From positions 1,922,001 to 1,986,000 of the forward strand of contig CP036434.1 of NCBI GenBank assembly GCA_007751475.1: DNA of 64,000 nt. Reading direction: 5' to 3'. Within the stretch, counting starts at the first letter, position 1; each line of letters starts with the position of its first letter. Below are positions 18,335 to 27,091 of this stretch, one piece after another. The translations under genes and the position numbers were made by a program. A model generated the notes under the pieces. It did no database searches. It saw nothing but the letters and a program-made list of their open reading frames with translations, and was not told the DNA's origin. The DNA is from Saltatorellus ferox. Its GTDB lineage: Bacteria > Planctomycetota > UBA1135 > GCA-002686595.

Positions 18335-18913
18335 ATGGCGAAGCTCTACTTCAACTACTCCACGATGAACGCGGGCAAGTCGACCGTGCTCCTGCAGGCC
18401 GACTACAACTACCGCGAGCGAGGGATGAAGACGCTGCTCCTGACGGCCTCGATCGACGATCGCTCCGGTACGGGCAAGATCTTCAGCCGGATCGGCATCC
18501 ATGCGCCCGCAGAGCGGTACGGCACGGGGGACGATCTCTTCCACCTGGTGGCCGAGCGGCTGGCCGCGGGCCCGATCGCGTGCGTACTGGTGGACGAGGC
18601 GCAGTTCCTCCAGCCCGAGCAGGTCTGGCAGCTCAGCCGCGTGGCCGACGAGCTGCGGCTCCCTGTGATGACGTACGGCCTGCGGGTCGACTTCCAGGGC
18701 CAGCCGTTTCCGGGCTCGGCGACGCTGCTCGCCATCGCGGATTCACTGCGCGAGATCCGGACGATCTGCCACTGCGGCCGGAAGGCGACGATGGTGATTC
18801 GGAAGGACGAGAACGGACACGTCGTGAAGGACGGCGCCCAGGTGCAGATCGGCGGGGACGAGAGCTATGTGTCGCTCTGCCGTTCGCACTGGAGGGAGGC
18901 GTTCCACGGATAG
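18335..18913 (+). CDS. tdk: Thymidine kinase, type II
   Basis: A 192-residue salvage enzyme that phosphorylates thymidine to dTMP with ATP. The P-loop is YSTMNAGKST, as in E. coli Tdk. Walker B/lasso start is CVLVDEAQFL. The C-terminal zinc ribbon uses CHCGRKA and a late Cys in YVSLCRSHW. The frame is open upstream to 18005 over the PqiC-like gene, but homology starts at the ATG at 18335, five bases after that stop. It sits behind the mla genes, with no obvious functional link. Confidence 0.93.
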   Translation: MAKLYFNYSTMNAGKSTVLLQADYNYRERGMKTLLLTASIDDRSGTGKIFSRIGIHAPAERYGTGDDLFHLVAERLAAGPIACVLVDEAQFLQPEQVWQLSRVADELRLPVMTYGLRVDFQGQPFPGSATLLAIADSLREIRTICHCGRKATMVIRKDENGHVVKDGAQVQIGGDESYVSLCRSHWREAFHG

Positions 18914-18938
18914 TATGCCATTAGGGTTGGGCGCAACG

Positions 18939-18969
18939 CCGCGAGCGCGGATCCTGGCGGTGCTCGCGG
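18939..18969. terminator. Hairpin between convergent genes (8-bp perfect stem)
   Basis: CCGCGAGC (18939-18946) pairs perfectly with GCTCGCGG (18962-18969) across a 15-nt loop. It lies 26 bp after the tdk stop in the gap between convergent tdk and the DUF6807 gene. No T-run follows, so it may be a weak or bidirectional transcription stop. Confidence 0.45.
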
Positions 18970-18995
18970 AATCGCATTCTGTGGCGCAGACGCCT

Positions 18996-19011
18996 GGACT
19001 GCCGCCAGTCC
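18996..19011. terminator. Short hairpin near the 3' end of the DUF6807 gene
   Basis: GGACTG pairs with CAGTCC across a CCGC tetraloop, just beyond the stop codon of the minus-strand gene ending at 19014. A probable stop for that transcript. No T-tract is visible. Confidence 0.4.
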
Positions 19012-19013
19012 GT

Positions 19014-19994
19014 TCACTCCTCCAGCCACCCGTTCCAGATCTCCGCCAGCTCCTTCGGGGTCAGCGTCCGCCGGTCCTTCTCTTCGCCGTCCGATAGCAC
19101 GACCAGGTACTTCAGCGTCAGCTGCTTCCCCTTCTCCAGCTGGAAGTCCCCGGTCCCCGGCTCCTTCTTTTCGAAGTCGTGGATACCGAAAGGGTTCGCC
19201 GCCACGAGGCCGTAGTCCCTCGCGTGCCACCAGGTCGGATGCCGCAGGTTGGCGCTGTGGTCCATCACGGTCACGCCCACGCGGTGATCACCGAGCGGCG
19301 CCTCGTAGGAAACCCAGGCGGCTCGCTGGCCCCAGCAGTCGCCGTCGGTCTGACCCGCGGAGTTCAGGATCGTCCCCGCGGCGACCTCGCCCTTCAAGCG
19401 TAGCTCAGGTCGAAGGCGAAGTGCGAAGGACCCTTCCTTGGTATCGCCGAAGACCACGTCCTCCTTGGCCACGAGCTGCGATTCGCACTCCACGAGTCGC
19501 TGTCCTCCGCGGGAAGCGAAGCGGTAGGCCCGTGACTCGTGGAGCACCGCGTCGTCGCCGGATACCTCCCAGGCGAGGTTGAGGCGGACCTCGATGTCGA
19601 AGCGACCTTCGGTCATCGTGACGATGGGTTCGCCGATGGGGGTGATGCGGCAGTTCGGATCGTGCCAGAAGTCGTGGCCGTTGACGCTGCCGTGGGTGAA
19701 CCAGAAGGACTGATGATGGGGGTGATCCGTCGCTTCGTGCTCGCCCCCCTTCTCCATGGGGAAAGCGCGCGTGAGCGGATCGCCGGAGGGGCCCACGAGG
19801 GGCCAGACGTAAGGCACTCGCGTCCCCCGGACCCATAGCTTGGCGAAGGGCGATCCGTCGGCGAGCTGAATGACCGGGTTGCCGTCTTCCAGCGAATGGG
19901 AGAGTCGGCGCCGGGCATCGGCCACGGAACTCTCCTGGGTCGACGCGAAGAGGAGCACCGCGGCTGCGGCTGCCATGGTGAGGCGAATCATCAT
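19014..19994 (-). CDS. Secreted DUF6807 (PmoA-like) family protein
   Basis: A 326-residue protein with an N-terminal signal peptide (MMIRLTMAAAAAVLLFAST). The body matches the DUF6807 family, often labelled PmoA family: VPYVWPLVGPSGDPLTRAFP, then HPHHQSFWFTHGSVNGHDFW, and a late HDFEKKEPGTGDF-type segment. The family is beta-sheet rich, abundant in Planctomycetes and Bacteroidetes, frequently near sugar-degrading genes. The link to methane oxygenase in the name is not functional evidence. Several conserved His (HPHHQS) could bind metal or sugar. It is alone here, convergent with tdk. Confidence 0.75.
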   Translation of the reverse strand: MMIRLTMAAAAAVLLFASTQESSVADARRRLSHSLEDGNPVIQLADGSPFAKLWVRGTRVPYVWPLVGPSGDPLTRAFPMEKGGEHEATDHPHHQSFWFTHGSVNGHDFWHDPNCRITPIGEPIVTMTEGRFDIEVRLNLAWEVSGDDAVLHESRAYRFASRGGQRLVECESQLVAKEDVVFGDTKEGSFALRLRPELRLKGEVAAGTILNSAGQTDGDCWGQRAAWVSYEAPLGDHRVGVTVMDHSANLRHPTWWHARDYGLVAANPFGIHDFEKKEPGTGDFQLEKGKQLTLKYLVVLSDGEEKDRRTLTPKELAEIWNGWLEE

Positions 19995-20041
19995 GGTCCC
20001 AGTCTGGCAGTGCGAGCCAGATACCGGGAGATCAATCGCGC

Positions 20042-21130
20042 CTACTCGGCCGCTCTGTCCTTCGGCTTCTCGGCGCGGTTGGCCTGGAACACGCCGTCGA
20101 TGATCGTGCGCTTCACCGGAGCCGTCGGCTCGTTCGGGTCGAGGCCCTGCACGGCCCTGAACTTCGAGGGGACGCCAGGATCCTTCGCGCTCTCGGCGCG
20201 GAGGCGTTCGATCTCCGACTCCGCCTGCTCGAGCTGGTGCACGAGCTTCGCGATCCGGCGCTCCTGCTTGTCGCTCTCGGCTCCCTTCGCCGCAGACTCC
20301 AGCTTCTCACGTCGCGCCAGGTCGAGTTCCAGCCGCAACCGCTCGATCTCCGCCCGCGACTCCTGCTCGAGCTTCGCCACGATCTCCGACTTCGGCGCGA
20401 TGCCGTTCGTCAGGGCCGTGGCGCTCTCTGCGCCCAGCTCGTAGGCCTCGGAGGCGAGGTGAGCGAACGGGTCGTCGAACTCGCCGAGCCGATCGACCGG
20501 GGGCGGCGTGTCGGCACGGGTCTCCACTTCCACGGGGGCGAACGGTGCCTGCCGAGCTGGCTTCGCGCTCGGGATCGTCGCGTGCTCATCGCCGTGCTGG
20601 ACAGACTCCAGCGGATACACGGTGCCCCGACGGCGACGCGTCGCGAGCGTCAGCTCGTAGAGTTCGGAGTGCACCGCGCGGTTCGCGCCCGAAGCGCTCG
20701 CCACCTCCAGGCCTTCCATCGCCACGGCGATCGCGTCGTCCACGTCCAGGTCCTTGTGCTCGGCCGTCGTCGCCATGCCGATGGCCACCTGAACGCCGTC
20801 GCCGAGCTGGCCAGCCAGCGATTGCACGAGATGCTCACCGATGACCTTGAGCCCGGGGGCACCCTGGGGCTGCGCGACCAGCACGCCCGCGGTCTCACCG
20901 TTCATCAGGACCGTGATCGAGCCCGTGCAGGTCTCGATGTCCTTTCTCGCGGCCAGTGCTTCGACGGCGATCAGCACGGCACGGTCGATCGTGCCAGGTC
21001 CCGTGGGGCCGCTGATGGCGAGCGCAAAGACCTGCACATGGCGGCCCAGTTCGCGGGCGTCCATGAACAGCCCGTTGAGGGCGTCGGGGGTGACGGGGTC
21101 GTCGTCGATTACAGGCATCTGACTGCCCAT
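20042..21130 (-). CDS. Degenerate GGDEF-like domain plus coiled coil
   Basis: A 362-residue cytoplasmic protein. I chose the ATG at 21130 because an AAGGA site lies 8 nt upstream (21139-21143). Residues 15-155 fold like a diguanylate cyclase domain: the segment VQVAIGMATTAEHKDLDVDD followed by AIAVAMEGLEVASASGANRA looks like the C-terminal half of a GGDEF domain. The catalytic GG[D/E]EF is absent (the corresponding hairpin reads ETAGVLVAQPQG). Residues 235-320 form a charged coiled coil with heptads of Glu/Lys/Leu. It may act as a scaffold or nucleotide sensor rather than a cyclase. Function unknown. Confidence 0.5.
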   Translation of the reverse strand: MGSQMPVIDDDPVTPDALNGLFMDARELGRHVQVFALAISGPTGPGTIDRAVLIAVEALAARKDIETCTGSITVLMNGETAGVLVAQPQGAPGLKVIGEHLVQSLAGQLGDGVQVAIGMATTAEHKDLDVDDAIAVAMEGLEVASASGANRAVHSELYELTLATRRRRGTVYPLESVQHGDEHATIPSAKPARQAPFAPVEVETRADTPPPVDRLGEFDDPFAHLASEAYELGAESATALTNGIAPKSEIVAKLEQESRAEIERLRLELDLARREKLESAAKGAESDKQERRIAKLVHQLEQAESEIERLRAESAKDPGVPSKFRAVQGLDPNEPTAPVKRTIIDGVFQANRAEKPKDRAAE

Positions 21131-21252
21131 CGTAGCGATCCTTCGGGGAAGCGGGCGCTCGGGCCACCTCGCCGGGTGAGCCAGCTGAATCAACGCGGGA
21201 CCTGGGCGCCTGAAGTTTCCCTTATGAGACGCCGTGGAGCGGTCCCTGGAGG

Positions 21253-22080
21253 TCAGTCAGGCAGCTTCTCGGACGCATCCTGGCCGAACTCCTTCTCGAA
21301 GAGATCCAGCATCTTCGCCCGGTCGGTGTAGTCGTCCAGGACCGACTTGTCCTCGCGGCCCGCCTCGTGCTCGACCAGTTCGCGGATCCGCTCTGCCTCG
21401 GCGATGGAGGTTTCGTCCCCGCCCGCGCGCTCCAGAGCGCGCAGGGCCGCATCGACCTCGGTGCGCTGGGCTCGGAGTTCCTGGATCTGGCGAGAGAGAT
21501 CGACGAGCTCGGCCTTGTAGCCCGCCCATTTCTTCAACGCCGCCATGGCGGCCGGGTTGGCGTCGATCTCGGCCTCGGTCGTGACCTTCAGATCCTCGAG
21601 CTTGCCGCGCTGGGTGGCGGCGTAGCTAGAGACGGTTTCGGAGGTGGCACCGAGGGTCGCCAGGCGCGCGTCGATATCGGCAAGCTTCTTCTCCAGTCGC
21701 TCCTGCGCTGGCAGCTCCGCTTCGATGACGTTCGTGCTGTACCGAGCGATCACCGGGCCCGCGGCCCACGCCGCCAGTAGCAGCGCAACGACTGCGCCCG
21801 TGATGCTGCTCCCGGTCTGCGAGAACAGAGCTCGCAGGACCGGGACGAGCAGCAGGGCTCCCGCCGCCACGCGCAGTCCGTCCACCGTGCTGAATCCCTC
21901 GATGTGCCGACCGATCGCGAACGTCCAGACGACGGCCGCGAGGACGGCGAACGAGAGCCCCATCTGCGACTTGCCCTTGCCGCTCACCATTGAGCGCGCG
22001 GCGAAGAGAAGCATCATCAATGCGGCGATCGAGATCCCCCAGTCGAGGGGAGTCATGGCGATGGCGAAGAGGTGGGGCAT
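21253..22080 (-). CDS. Membrane protein with C-terminal coiled coil, function unknown
   Basis: A 275-residue protein. Four hydrophobic segments fall roughly at residues 12-28, 40-56, 68-84 and 92-110. A long charged helical region follows (about 118-260) with heptads such as ERLEKKLADIDARLATLGAT and LSRQIQELRAQRTEVDAALR, predicted to be coiled coil. A second ATG at 22056 is possible. It lies 30 bp after the stop of another single-pass coiled-coil protein and upstream of the GGDEF-like protein. The three may form one transcription unit and a membrane-associated assembly. No known domain recognised. Confidence 0.55.
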   Translation of the reverse strand: MPHLFAIAMTPLDWGISIAALMMLLFAARSMVSGKGKSQMGLSFAVLAAVVWTFAIGRHIEGFSTVDGLRVAAGALLLVPVLRALFSQTGSSITGAVVALLLAAWAAGPVIARYSTNVIEAELPAQERLEKKLADIDARLATLGATSETVSSYAATQRGKLEDLKVTTEAEIDANPAAMAALKKWAGYKAELVDLSRQIQELRAQRTEVDAALRALERAGGDETSIAEAERIRELVEHEAGREDKSVLDDYTDRAKMLDLFEKEFGQDASEKLPD

Positions 22081-22110
22081 GGCGAGGTGGCGGGAGCCAG
22101 AGGGGAAGGA

Positions 22111-22863
22111 TCAGCTATTGAGGAAGTCCAGAGCGGCCGAGTTCGCGGCGTCGCTGGCTGCGGCCTTCTCTTCGGCCTTCGCCTGCTTCGTGAGGTCCTT
22201 GACGAGGTCCTCGTAGGTGAGAGCGGGCTCCTCGGCAAGCTTGCTGTTGCCCTCGACGAGGTCGTTCACCTTCGCGAGCAACATGTCGGCCTCGGCGCTG
22301 AGGCTGTCGATCTTCACGAGCTCCTTCTGGGCCGCCAGCTTCTCGACGTTGAACTTCGACTCGGAGATCCGGCCGGTGAGTTCGGCGGACTTCAGATCGA
22401 TCGCTGCGAGCACCTGCTCGTAGTCCGTCATGCGGGCGGCCGCGTTCTTGCTCGTCGCCAGCAGGTTGTTGACCAGCGTGATCGCTGCGGTGCGGTCGTA
22501 GGACTTACCGGCAACGGTGATCGGCCAGTTGCCCGTCTCCTCGGCGATCTTGTACTGCTCCTTGATGGAGTTGGCGAGGCCCATGGAGGTGGCCTGCTCG
22601 TCACGGTATTCCTCGAGCTTCGCCTCGCTCGACTTCTTGTTGCTCACGAGTGCCGTCTTGGCGGCCTCGAACTCCTTGATGTCCTTCTCCAGCTGCTCGG
22701 TGGCGTGCTCGATGAAGCCGACCGGGTCGCTCTTGCGAGCCTCCTCGGTCCACCCGCCGTACTTGTTCGCGGCCTTGGTGACCTGGTCGCGGAGGCCCGG
22801 GAGGTTGTTCCAGGCGAAGTAGGCGCCTGCGACGACGACGACGAAAATGATGATGTTCTTCAT
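22111..22863 (-). CDS. Single-pass coiled-coil protein, function unknown
   Basis: A 250-residue protein with one N-terminal membrane helix (MKNIIIFVVVVAGAYFAW) and no cleavage site that I can see, so it is probably anchored. The rest is highly charged and helical: EQLEKDIKEFEAAKTALVSN, then EAKLEEYRDEQATSM and VEKLAAQKELVKIDSLSAEA are coiled-coil heptads. The pattern recalls PspA/ESCRT-III-like or flotillin-associated proteins in overall helicity only; no sequence signature supports that. First gene of the 22.9-20.0 kb minus-strand group. Confidence 0.55.
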   Translation of the reverse strand: MKNIIIFVVVVAGAYFAWNNLPGLRDQVTKAANKYGGWTEEARKSDPVGFIEHATEQLEKDIKEFEAAKTALVSNKKSSEAKLEEYRDEQATSMGLANSIKEQYKIAEETGNWPITVAGKSYDRTAAITLVNNLLATSKNAAARMTDYEQVLAAIDLKSAELTGRISESKFNVEKLAAQKELVKIDSLSAEADMLLAKVNDLVEGNSKLAEEPALTYEDLVKDLTKQAKAEEKAAASDAANSAALDFLNS

Positions 22864-22930
22864 GGGGCAGTAGGGGGGGTATTCAGCGACGCCGCTCTGT
22901 CCAGATCGGGGACGGCGTTTTCGCGGAAGA

Positions 22931-22950
22931 GGGTAGCGCTCGAGCTACCC
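22931..22950. terminator. Perfect 7-bp stem hairpin between minus-strand units
   Basis: GGGTAGC pairs with GCTACCC across the loop GCTCGA. It lies 62 bp beyond the stop of the DUF993 gene on the minus strand and before the coiled-coil gene that starts at 22863. No T-run follows on either strand, so the terminator call is tentative. Confidence 0.4.
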
Positions 22951-23012
22951 GGCGGGGCGCCCGGTATTCATGGAAACATGGGGCGTCTGATTTCAGGCCC
23001 ATGACGGCGGTG

Positions 23013-24245
23013 TCAGGACCGGCCCTGGAGGCCTCCCGCGCCCAGGAATTCCTGCAGGCGGCCCGAGGCCGTCTCGGCGTCCTCGATGACCCCGGCGAGG
23101 CTCGCGAGCTCGGCGATCCGCAGGTAGTCCTCGCGGCTCCGGGCGTTCTCCTCGTGGTTCACGAGCATCCGGTTCGGCTGGTGGCCGTTCAGCCAGGCCA
23201 GGAACACGACGCCCGACTTGTAGCGCTGGACCGGGTCCTTGAAGATCTCGCGCCCAAGCGCCTCGCACGGATCCATGATCTGGCGGTACGTGTCCACGTC
23301 GCCCCGGCCCAGGTGCTGCAGCGCCAGCGAGGCCGGCGCGGCGATCGCGTTCAGGATGCCCAGCAGCGCGTGGCTGTAGTCGCCGCCACGGAGGGGGAGT
23401 CCTCCCAGATCGGGCAGCTCCCGCGACTCCTGGGAATGGCCCTGGATCAGCGGCACGAAGTGGTAATCGTCGCCGGTCAGGATCACCTGGTCGTCGGCGG
23501 CGATACTCCGCCGAAGCGACTCCTCCAGCTCTTGATCGAGCATGGAGATCTTCATCCCGCGCACCTTCGCTGGATCGTGCGCGAGGATCGTGCGGAGCGA
23601 CTCACCGGGAAAGTAGCCCTCCATGGCAGCGTGGAACGGCGCACCGAGCCAGTGGAGGAGGATGGGGCCCTCGGAGGCGTCGATCGCGTCACAGTAGACG
23701 CGCACGTAGTCCGCTTCTTCTGCGCCATGGAGGGTCATCCACGGCTGCGGAAGGATGATCGCGATGCCGCCGGCCTTCTGGACGAAGGCGATCTGCTCCG
23801 CGATCGCACGCGACAGGTCGCCAAAGCTCTCGATCGAATCCGCGTGGTCGGCGGACGCAGCTCCCACGAACCCGTTCGTGAGCCCGAGCTGGCCCGTCTC
23901 CTCGATCAGCCGGCTCGCGGCCGCCCAGCCGAGCTCGAAGCGCTGCGCCGTATCCATGGCCTCCGCGATGCCGAAGCCCAGTCCGTCCAGTCTGCGCCGG
24001 AAGGCCATCGACGTGTCCCAGTCGATCCACTCGGCGATCTCCTCGGCGTCCCCCGGATGCTCCAGGCTGTGGGGAACGGCCTCGTAGCCGGGGAGCATCG
24101 CGATATGGCTCGCGGCGAAGCAGCGCCGGGGAAGGGCGAGCGCGGTCTCCGAACGGACGCTGGCGCCTTCGATCCGGAAGGGCTCTAGGACGGAATCATC
24201 CAGCGTGATGCCGGTGGCGCCGGGGATCTCTATGGATAGTTGCAT
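23013..24245 (-). CDS. DUF993 dihydrodipicolinate synthase-family (TIM-barrel aldolase-like) protein
   Basis: A 410-residue protein that matches the DUF993 group of the DapA/N-acetylneuraminate lyase superfamily as I recall it: SHIAMLPGYEAVPHSLEHPG near residue 48, WIDWDTSMAFRRRLDGLG near 75, and GPILLHWLGAPFHAAMEGYF in the middle. Members of the wider superfamily use a Schiff-base Lys to cleave or form 2-oxo-acids; I could not identify that Lys with certainty. It ends a four-gene minus-strand operon, 21 bp after the transporter, which points to the aldol-cleavage or hydratase step in breakdown of an organic acid or sugar acid. Confidence 0.7.
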   Translation of the reverse strand: MQLSIEIPGATGITLDDSVLEPFRIEGASVRSETALALPRRCFAASHIAMLPGYEAVPHSLEHPGDAEEIAEWIDWDTSMAFRRRLDGLGFGIAEAMDTAQRFELGWAAASRLIEETGQLGLTNGFVGAASADHADSIESFGDLSRAIAEQIAFVQKAGGIAIILPQPWMTLHGAEEADYVRVYCDAIDASEGPILLHWLGAPFHAAMEGYFPGESLRTILAHDPAKVRGMKISMLDQELEESLRRSIAADDQVILTGDDYHFVPLIQGHSQESRELPDLGGLPLRGGDYSHALLGILNAIAAPASLALQHLGRGDVDTYRQIMDPCEALGREIFKDPVQRYKSGVVFLAWLNGHQPNRMLVNHEENARSREDYLRIAELASLAGVIEDAETASGRLQEFLGAGGLQGRS

Positions 24246-24266
24246 GGCGATGGCGATGGCGGCTGG

Positions 24267-25643
24267 CTAGAGCAGGCGGAGCAGGGTAGAGGCGAACATC
24301 GCGGTGAGGAAGAGCGTGAAGGCTCCCATCAGCAGCAACGTGAGATGGTGTCGTGAAGCGCCGGACGGGCTTCTTTCCCGGGTTCGCGCCCTGCGCGACC
24401 AGAGGATGAACCCGAGGTACGTCACGGGCAGGAACAGGCCGCAGACGATGTTGGTCGGGATGACGAGCCACAGCAAATCATTCCAGACGAGCGGGCCGAG
24501 CACGCCGGGGATCGGCAGGAACGTCCCGATCCGGTAGGTCCAGCTGTCGTGCTTCTTGCCGAGCATCTCGGCCAGGGCGAAGCCGGAGCACACCATGTGC
24601 AGCGCGATCGTGGAAAGCGCCATCCCGATCAGGCCGAGATCGAACACGAGGCGTCCGTTCGTCTCGCCGAGGATCGCGCCGAACGCGCGCGCCGCCTCGG
24701 GCGGCTTCATCTTCTGGACCGCGGCGCCCTCGACCCAGGGGATGGTGTTGGCCGTCGCGATCACGACGAGCGCGGTGGCGAGCGTGTAGGGGATGAGCAT
24801 CCCCGCGATGAGGTCGAACCGCGCGAGGCCCTGGCTGCGCGCGCCCCAGCCCCGTGCGCGCAGCGAGTACGGATACAGGAACACCATGTTGATCCCGACG
24901 GCGGCAGCGATACCGCTCGCGACCATGGTCCAGGGATCCACGCCACCGCGAGCTTCGGGGATACTCGGCACGAATCCCATGAGCACCTCGCCCCAGTTCG
25001 TTTCGCCAGCCGTCGCGCCCACGACGAGTGCGAAGCAAACGATGACAGAGATCACCAGGAACTTGACGCAGGTCTCGTAGATCCGCACGAGGCGCGGCGA
25101 CCGCCCGTAGAGCAGCGACATCACCAGCGCCACGCCGAGCACCGGCCACGCGGCGACGGCCGGGTTGACCTTCGTACCCACGACTTCGGCGGCATCCGAG
25201 AGCGCCGCACCGGCCAGCGCGTACTGGGGGAAGTGCCAGATGATCGACGCGATGAGCGCGCCGAGCGCCCAGGCCCAGGCGAACGGCCGACCCGCATTCT
25301 CGGCCATCGCCTCGTAGGGCCGCGTCTCGTCGCGGAGGGTGAGAGAGCCCAGCACCCCGAGCATGAGCACGCCGATCAGCATCCCGACCGGCGCGACCCA
25401 GAGCAGGTCGTAGCCGAACATCCGCCCGGCGTAGATCGACGACAGCGCCGTTCCCCCGCCCAGCGTCATCGCGCTCTGCAGGTAGCCGGGGCCGCCGCGC
25501 AGCAGGTACGCGAAGAAGCGCGTTCCGCCCGACTTTCCCTCCAGCGAGTCGAGGAACGCGTCCGCTTCGACGCGGGCCGCGGCTTCCGCTGCGCTGACCG
25601 AGGCCGCAGGCCCCGCGCTCGCGCGATCCGGGGTCGGGCTCAA
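24267..25643 (-). CDS. NRAMP-fold transporter lacking the metal-binding motifs
   Basis: About 458 residues and 11-12 hydrophobic segments. TM1 begins RGGPGYLQSAMTLGGGTALS, which aligns with the NRAMP start GPG...DPGN, but DPGN is replaced by LGGG. The TM6 MPHN motif is likewise missing (MVFLYPYSLRARGWG). These motifs carry the metal ligands of canonical NRAMPs, so divalent metal transport is doubtful. The frame is open to 26450 over the upstream gene. The TTG at 25643 overlaps the upstream TGA (TTGA), as expected for coupled genes, and gives a normal length. Its operon of organic-acid-type enzymes suggests an organic substrate or a co-ion. That is inference. Confidence 0.7.
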   Translation of the reverse strand: MSPTPDRASAGPAASVSAAEAAARVEADAFLDSLEGKSGGTRFFAYLLRGGPGYLQSAMTLGGGTALSSIYAGRMFGYDLLWVAPVGMLIGVLMLGVLGSLTLRDETRPYEAMAENAGRPFAWAWALGALIASIIWHFPQYALAGAALSDAAEVVGTKVNPAVAAWPVLGVALVMSLLYGRSPRLVRIYETCVKFLVISVIVCFALVVGATAGETNWGEVLMGFVPSIPEARGGVDPWTMVASGIAAAVGINMVFLYPYSLRARGWGARSQGLARFDLIAGMLIPYTLATALVVIATANTIPWVEGAAVQKMKPPEAARAFGAILGETNGRLVFDLGLIGMALSTIALHMVCSGFALAEMLGKKHDSWTYRIGTFLPIPGVLGPLVWNDLLWLVIPTNIVCGLFLPVTYLGFILWSRRARTRERSPSGASRHHLTLLLMGAFTLFLTAMFASTLLRLL

Positions 25644-27091
25644 GCGGTCTCTCCCGACGCGGACTTCCACTCCTTCTTGATCGTCTCCAGCCTGTCGCGC
25701 TCGGGCATCGCCTTGTACAGCGCATCGAGGGGGTAGCACCCGCTCTTCATGCCGTTGCGCGGCGCGGTCGTGCAGTCGCTGAACGTGCGGCACACGAGCT
25801 TGCGCTGGAACTCGCGCCCCTCGAGCACGTCGCGGGGCAGGTCGGGGTACGAGAGCACCATGCGACCGAGTCCCACGAAGTCGACGTGGCCTGCTCGTAC
25901 CTCGGCCTGGGCCACGTGGGGCAGCCAGTCCATCAGGTACGTGTAGCCGGTGCCCACGAAGAGCAGGTCCGGGAACCTCATCTTCGCCTGCCGCACGACG
26001 TTCAGATGCTCCGCGACGAACACCAGCGGGTCGGCGAACGGCTGGTAGCCGTCGCTCGGCGGGTAGGCAGCGGGTCGCTGGAGATGGGGGTTGTAGTAGG
26101 GGGAACCGAGGGTCACGTTGACGAGACGGACGCCGAGCGAACGGACGAGCTCCAGGAACTGGAAGGGCTCGTCCATGGCGAAGCGCTGCGCGTTCTGGTG
26201 GTCGACGCCGAAGCCGTGCTCCCAGCTCTCGGCCGCGGGCTCGCCGCGCCGATCGTCGTGCGTGGACGGTCTGTGCGGCACCACGTCGGCCAGCGAAACA
26301 CGCACGCCGATCTCCATGCCGGGCACCTCGGCGAGGATCGCCTCGACGATCTCGACGAAGAGGCGCGAGCGGTTCTCGAACGACGCGCCGCCGTAGGGAC
26401 CAGGGCGGCCATGGGCGCCGAGCAGCTCGTGCAGCAGGTAGCCGTGGCACGCCTTGACGTCGACGAAATCGAAGCCCGTGCGCTGCGCGACCTTCGCGGC
26501 GAGGACGTAGCGGTCGCGGATCGCCTGGAGTTCGTCATCGGTGAGGAGCGCCACGTCGGCGCCAGCGCGCTCGTCGAGTAGCGCATCGCGCGTCGCGGGC
26601 TTCGGCGCCGGCGGGCCGAGCGGGCGCGACCAGCGGCCCGAGTGCGTCAGCTGCAGTCCGATCGGCCCCGCGTCCGCGGCCATTCCGATCTCCTCACGAC
26701 CCGCGAGCACCTCGGCGCGAAGCGCCTCGAGCGAGCGCGCCGCCGTGTCCTCGTCGGACAGATAGAGCTGGTTCTTGTTCGCGCGCCCGTCCGCCTGCAC
26801 GGCGAAAGCCTCGCAGCCCCAGATGAGCGCTGCGCCGCTGAGCCCGAAGCGGCGCCAGCGCCGTAGCGTCAGCTCGCTCGGCGTCCCCTCGGCCGTTCCG
26901 TCCCAGCCCTCCATCGGGTGGATCGCAAAGCGGTTCTTCGCGAAGCGACCGGTGGCCCACTCGATGTCCTGACCCAGGGGCCCGCGCGCTCCTTCGAGCG
27001 CGTCGTCGAGGGCCACGTCGAGGTCGAGCTCGTCGAGTCGCGCGCGCAGCGCGTCGGCCGTCCTGTACGAACCGGTGAGTTTGAACTTCAT
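25640..27091 (-). CDS. NADH:flavin oxidoreductase / old yellow enzyme family
   Basis: A 483-residue FMN-binding TIM-barrel protein. Recognisable blocks: GLSGAALIWGCEAFAVQADG (strand 2 region), IGLQLTHSGRWSRP (OYE Q-x-x-H-x-G), DVKACHGYLLHELLGAHGRP (H-G-Y-L family signature) and YGGASFENRSRLFVEIVEA. A Tyr/His proton-donor pair is present within HGYLLHEL. It lacks the C-terminal FAD/NAD domains of 2,4-dienoyl-CoA reductases, being about 480 residues. Its ATG overlaps the stop of the enolase-like gene (27088-27091) and its stop overlaps the transporter start. It would reduce an activated C=C bond of the pathway substrate. Confidence 0.85.
   Translation of the reverse strand: MKFKLTGSYRTADALRARLDELDLDVALDDALEGARGPLGQDIEWATGRFAKNRFAIHPMEGWDGTAEGTPSELTLRRWRRFGLSGAALIWGCEAFAVQADGRANKNQLYLSDEDTAARSLEALRAEVLAGREEIGMAADAGPIGLQLTHSGRWSRPLGPPAPKPATRDALLDERAGADVALLTDDELQAIRDRYVLAAKVAQRTGFDFVDVKACHGYLLHELLGAHGRPGPYGGASFENRSRLFVEIVEAILAEVPGMEIGVRVSLADVVPHRPSTHDDRRGEPAAESWEHGFGVDHQNAQRFAMDEPFQFLELVRSLGVRLVNVTLGSPYYNPHLQRPAAYPPSDGYQPFADPLVFVAEHLNVVRQAKMRFPDLLFVGTGYTYLMDWLPHVAQAEVRAGHVDFVGLGRMVLSYPDLPRDVLEGREFQRKLVCRTFSDCTTAPRNGMKSGCYPLDALYKAMPERDRLETIKKEWKSASGETA

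Noticed and set aside
19014..19994. Methane monooxygenase-related function suggested by the PmoA family name
   Set aside because: The family name is historical; the protein has a signal peptide and DUF6807 features, none of a membrane PmoA.
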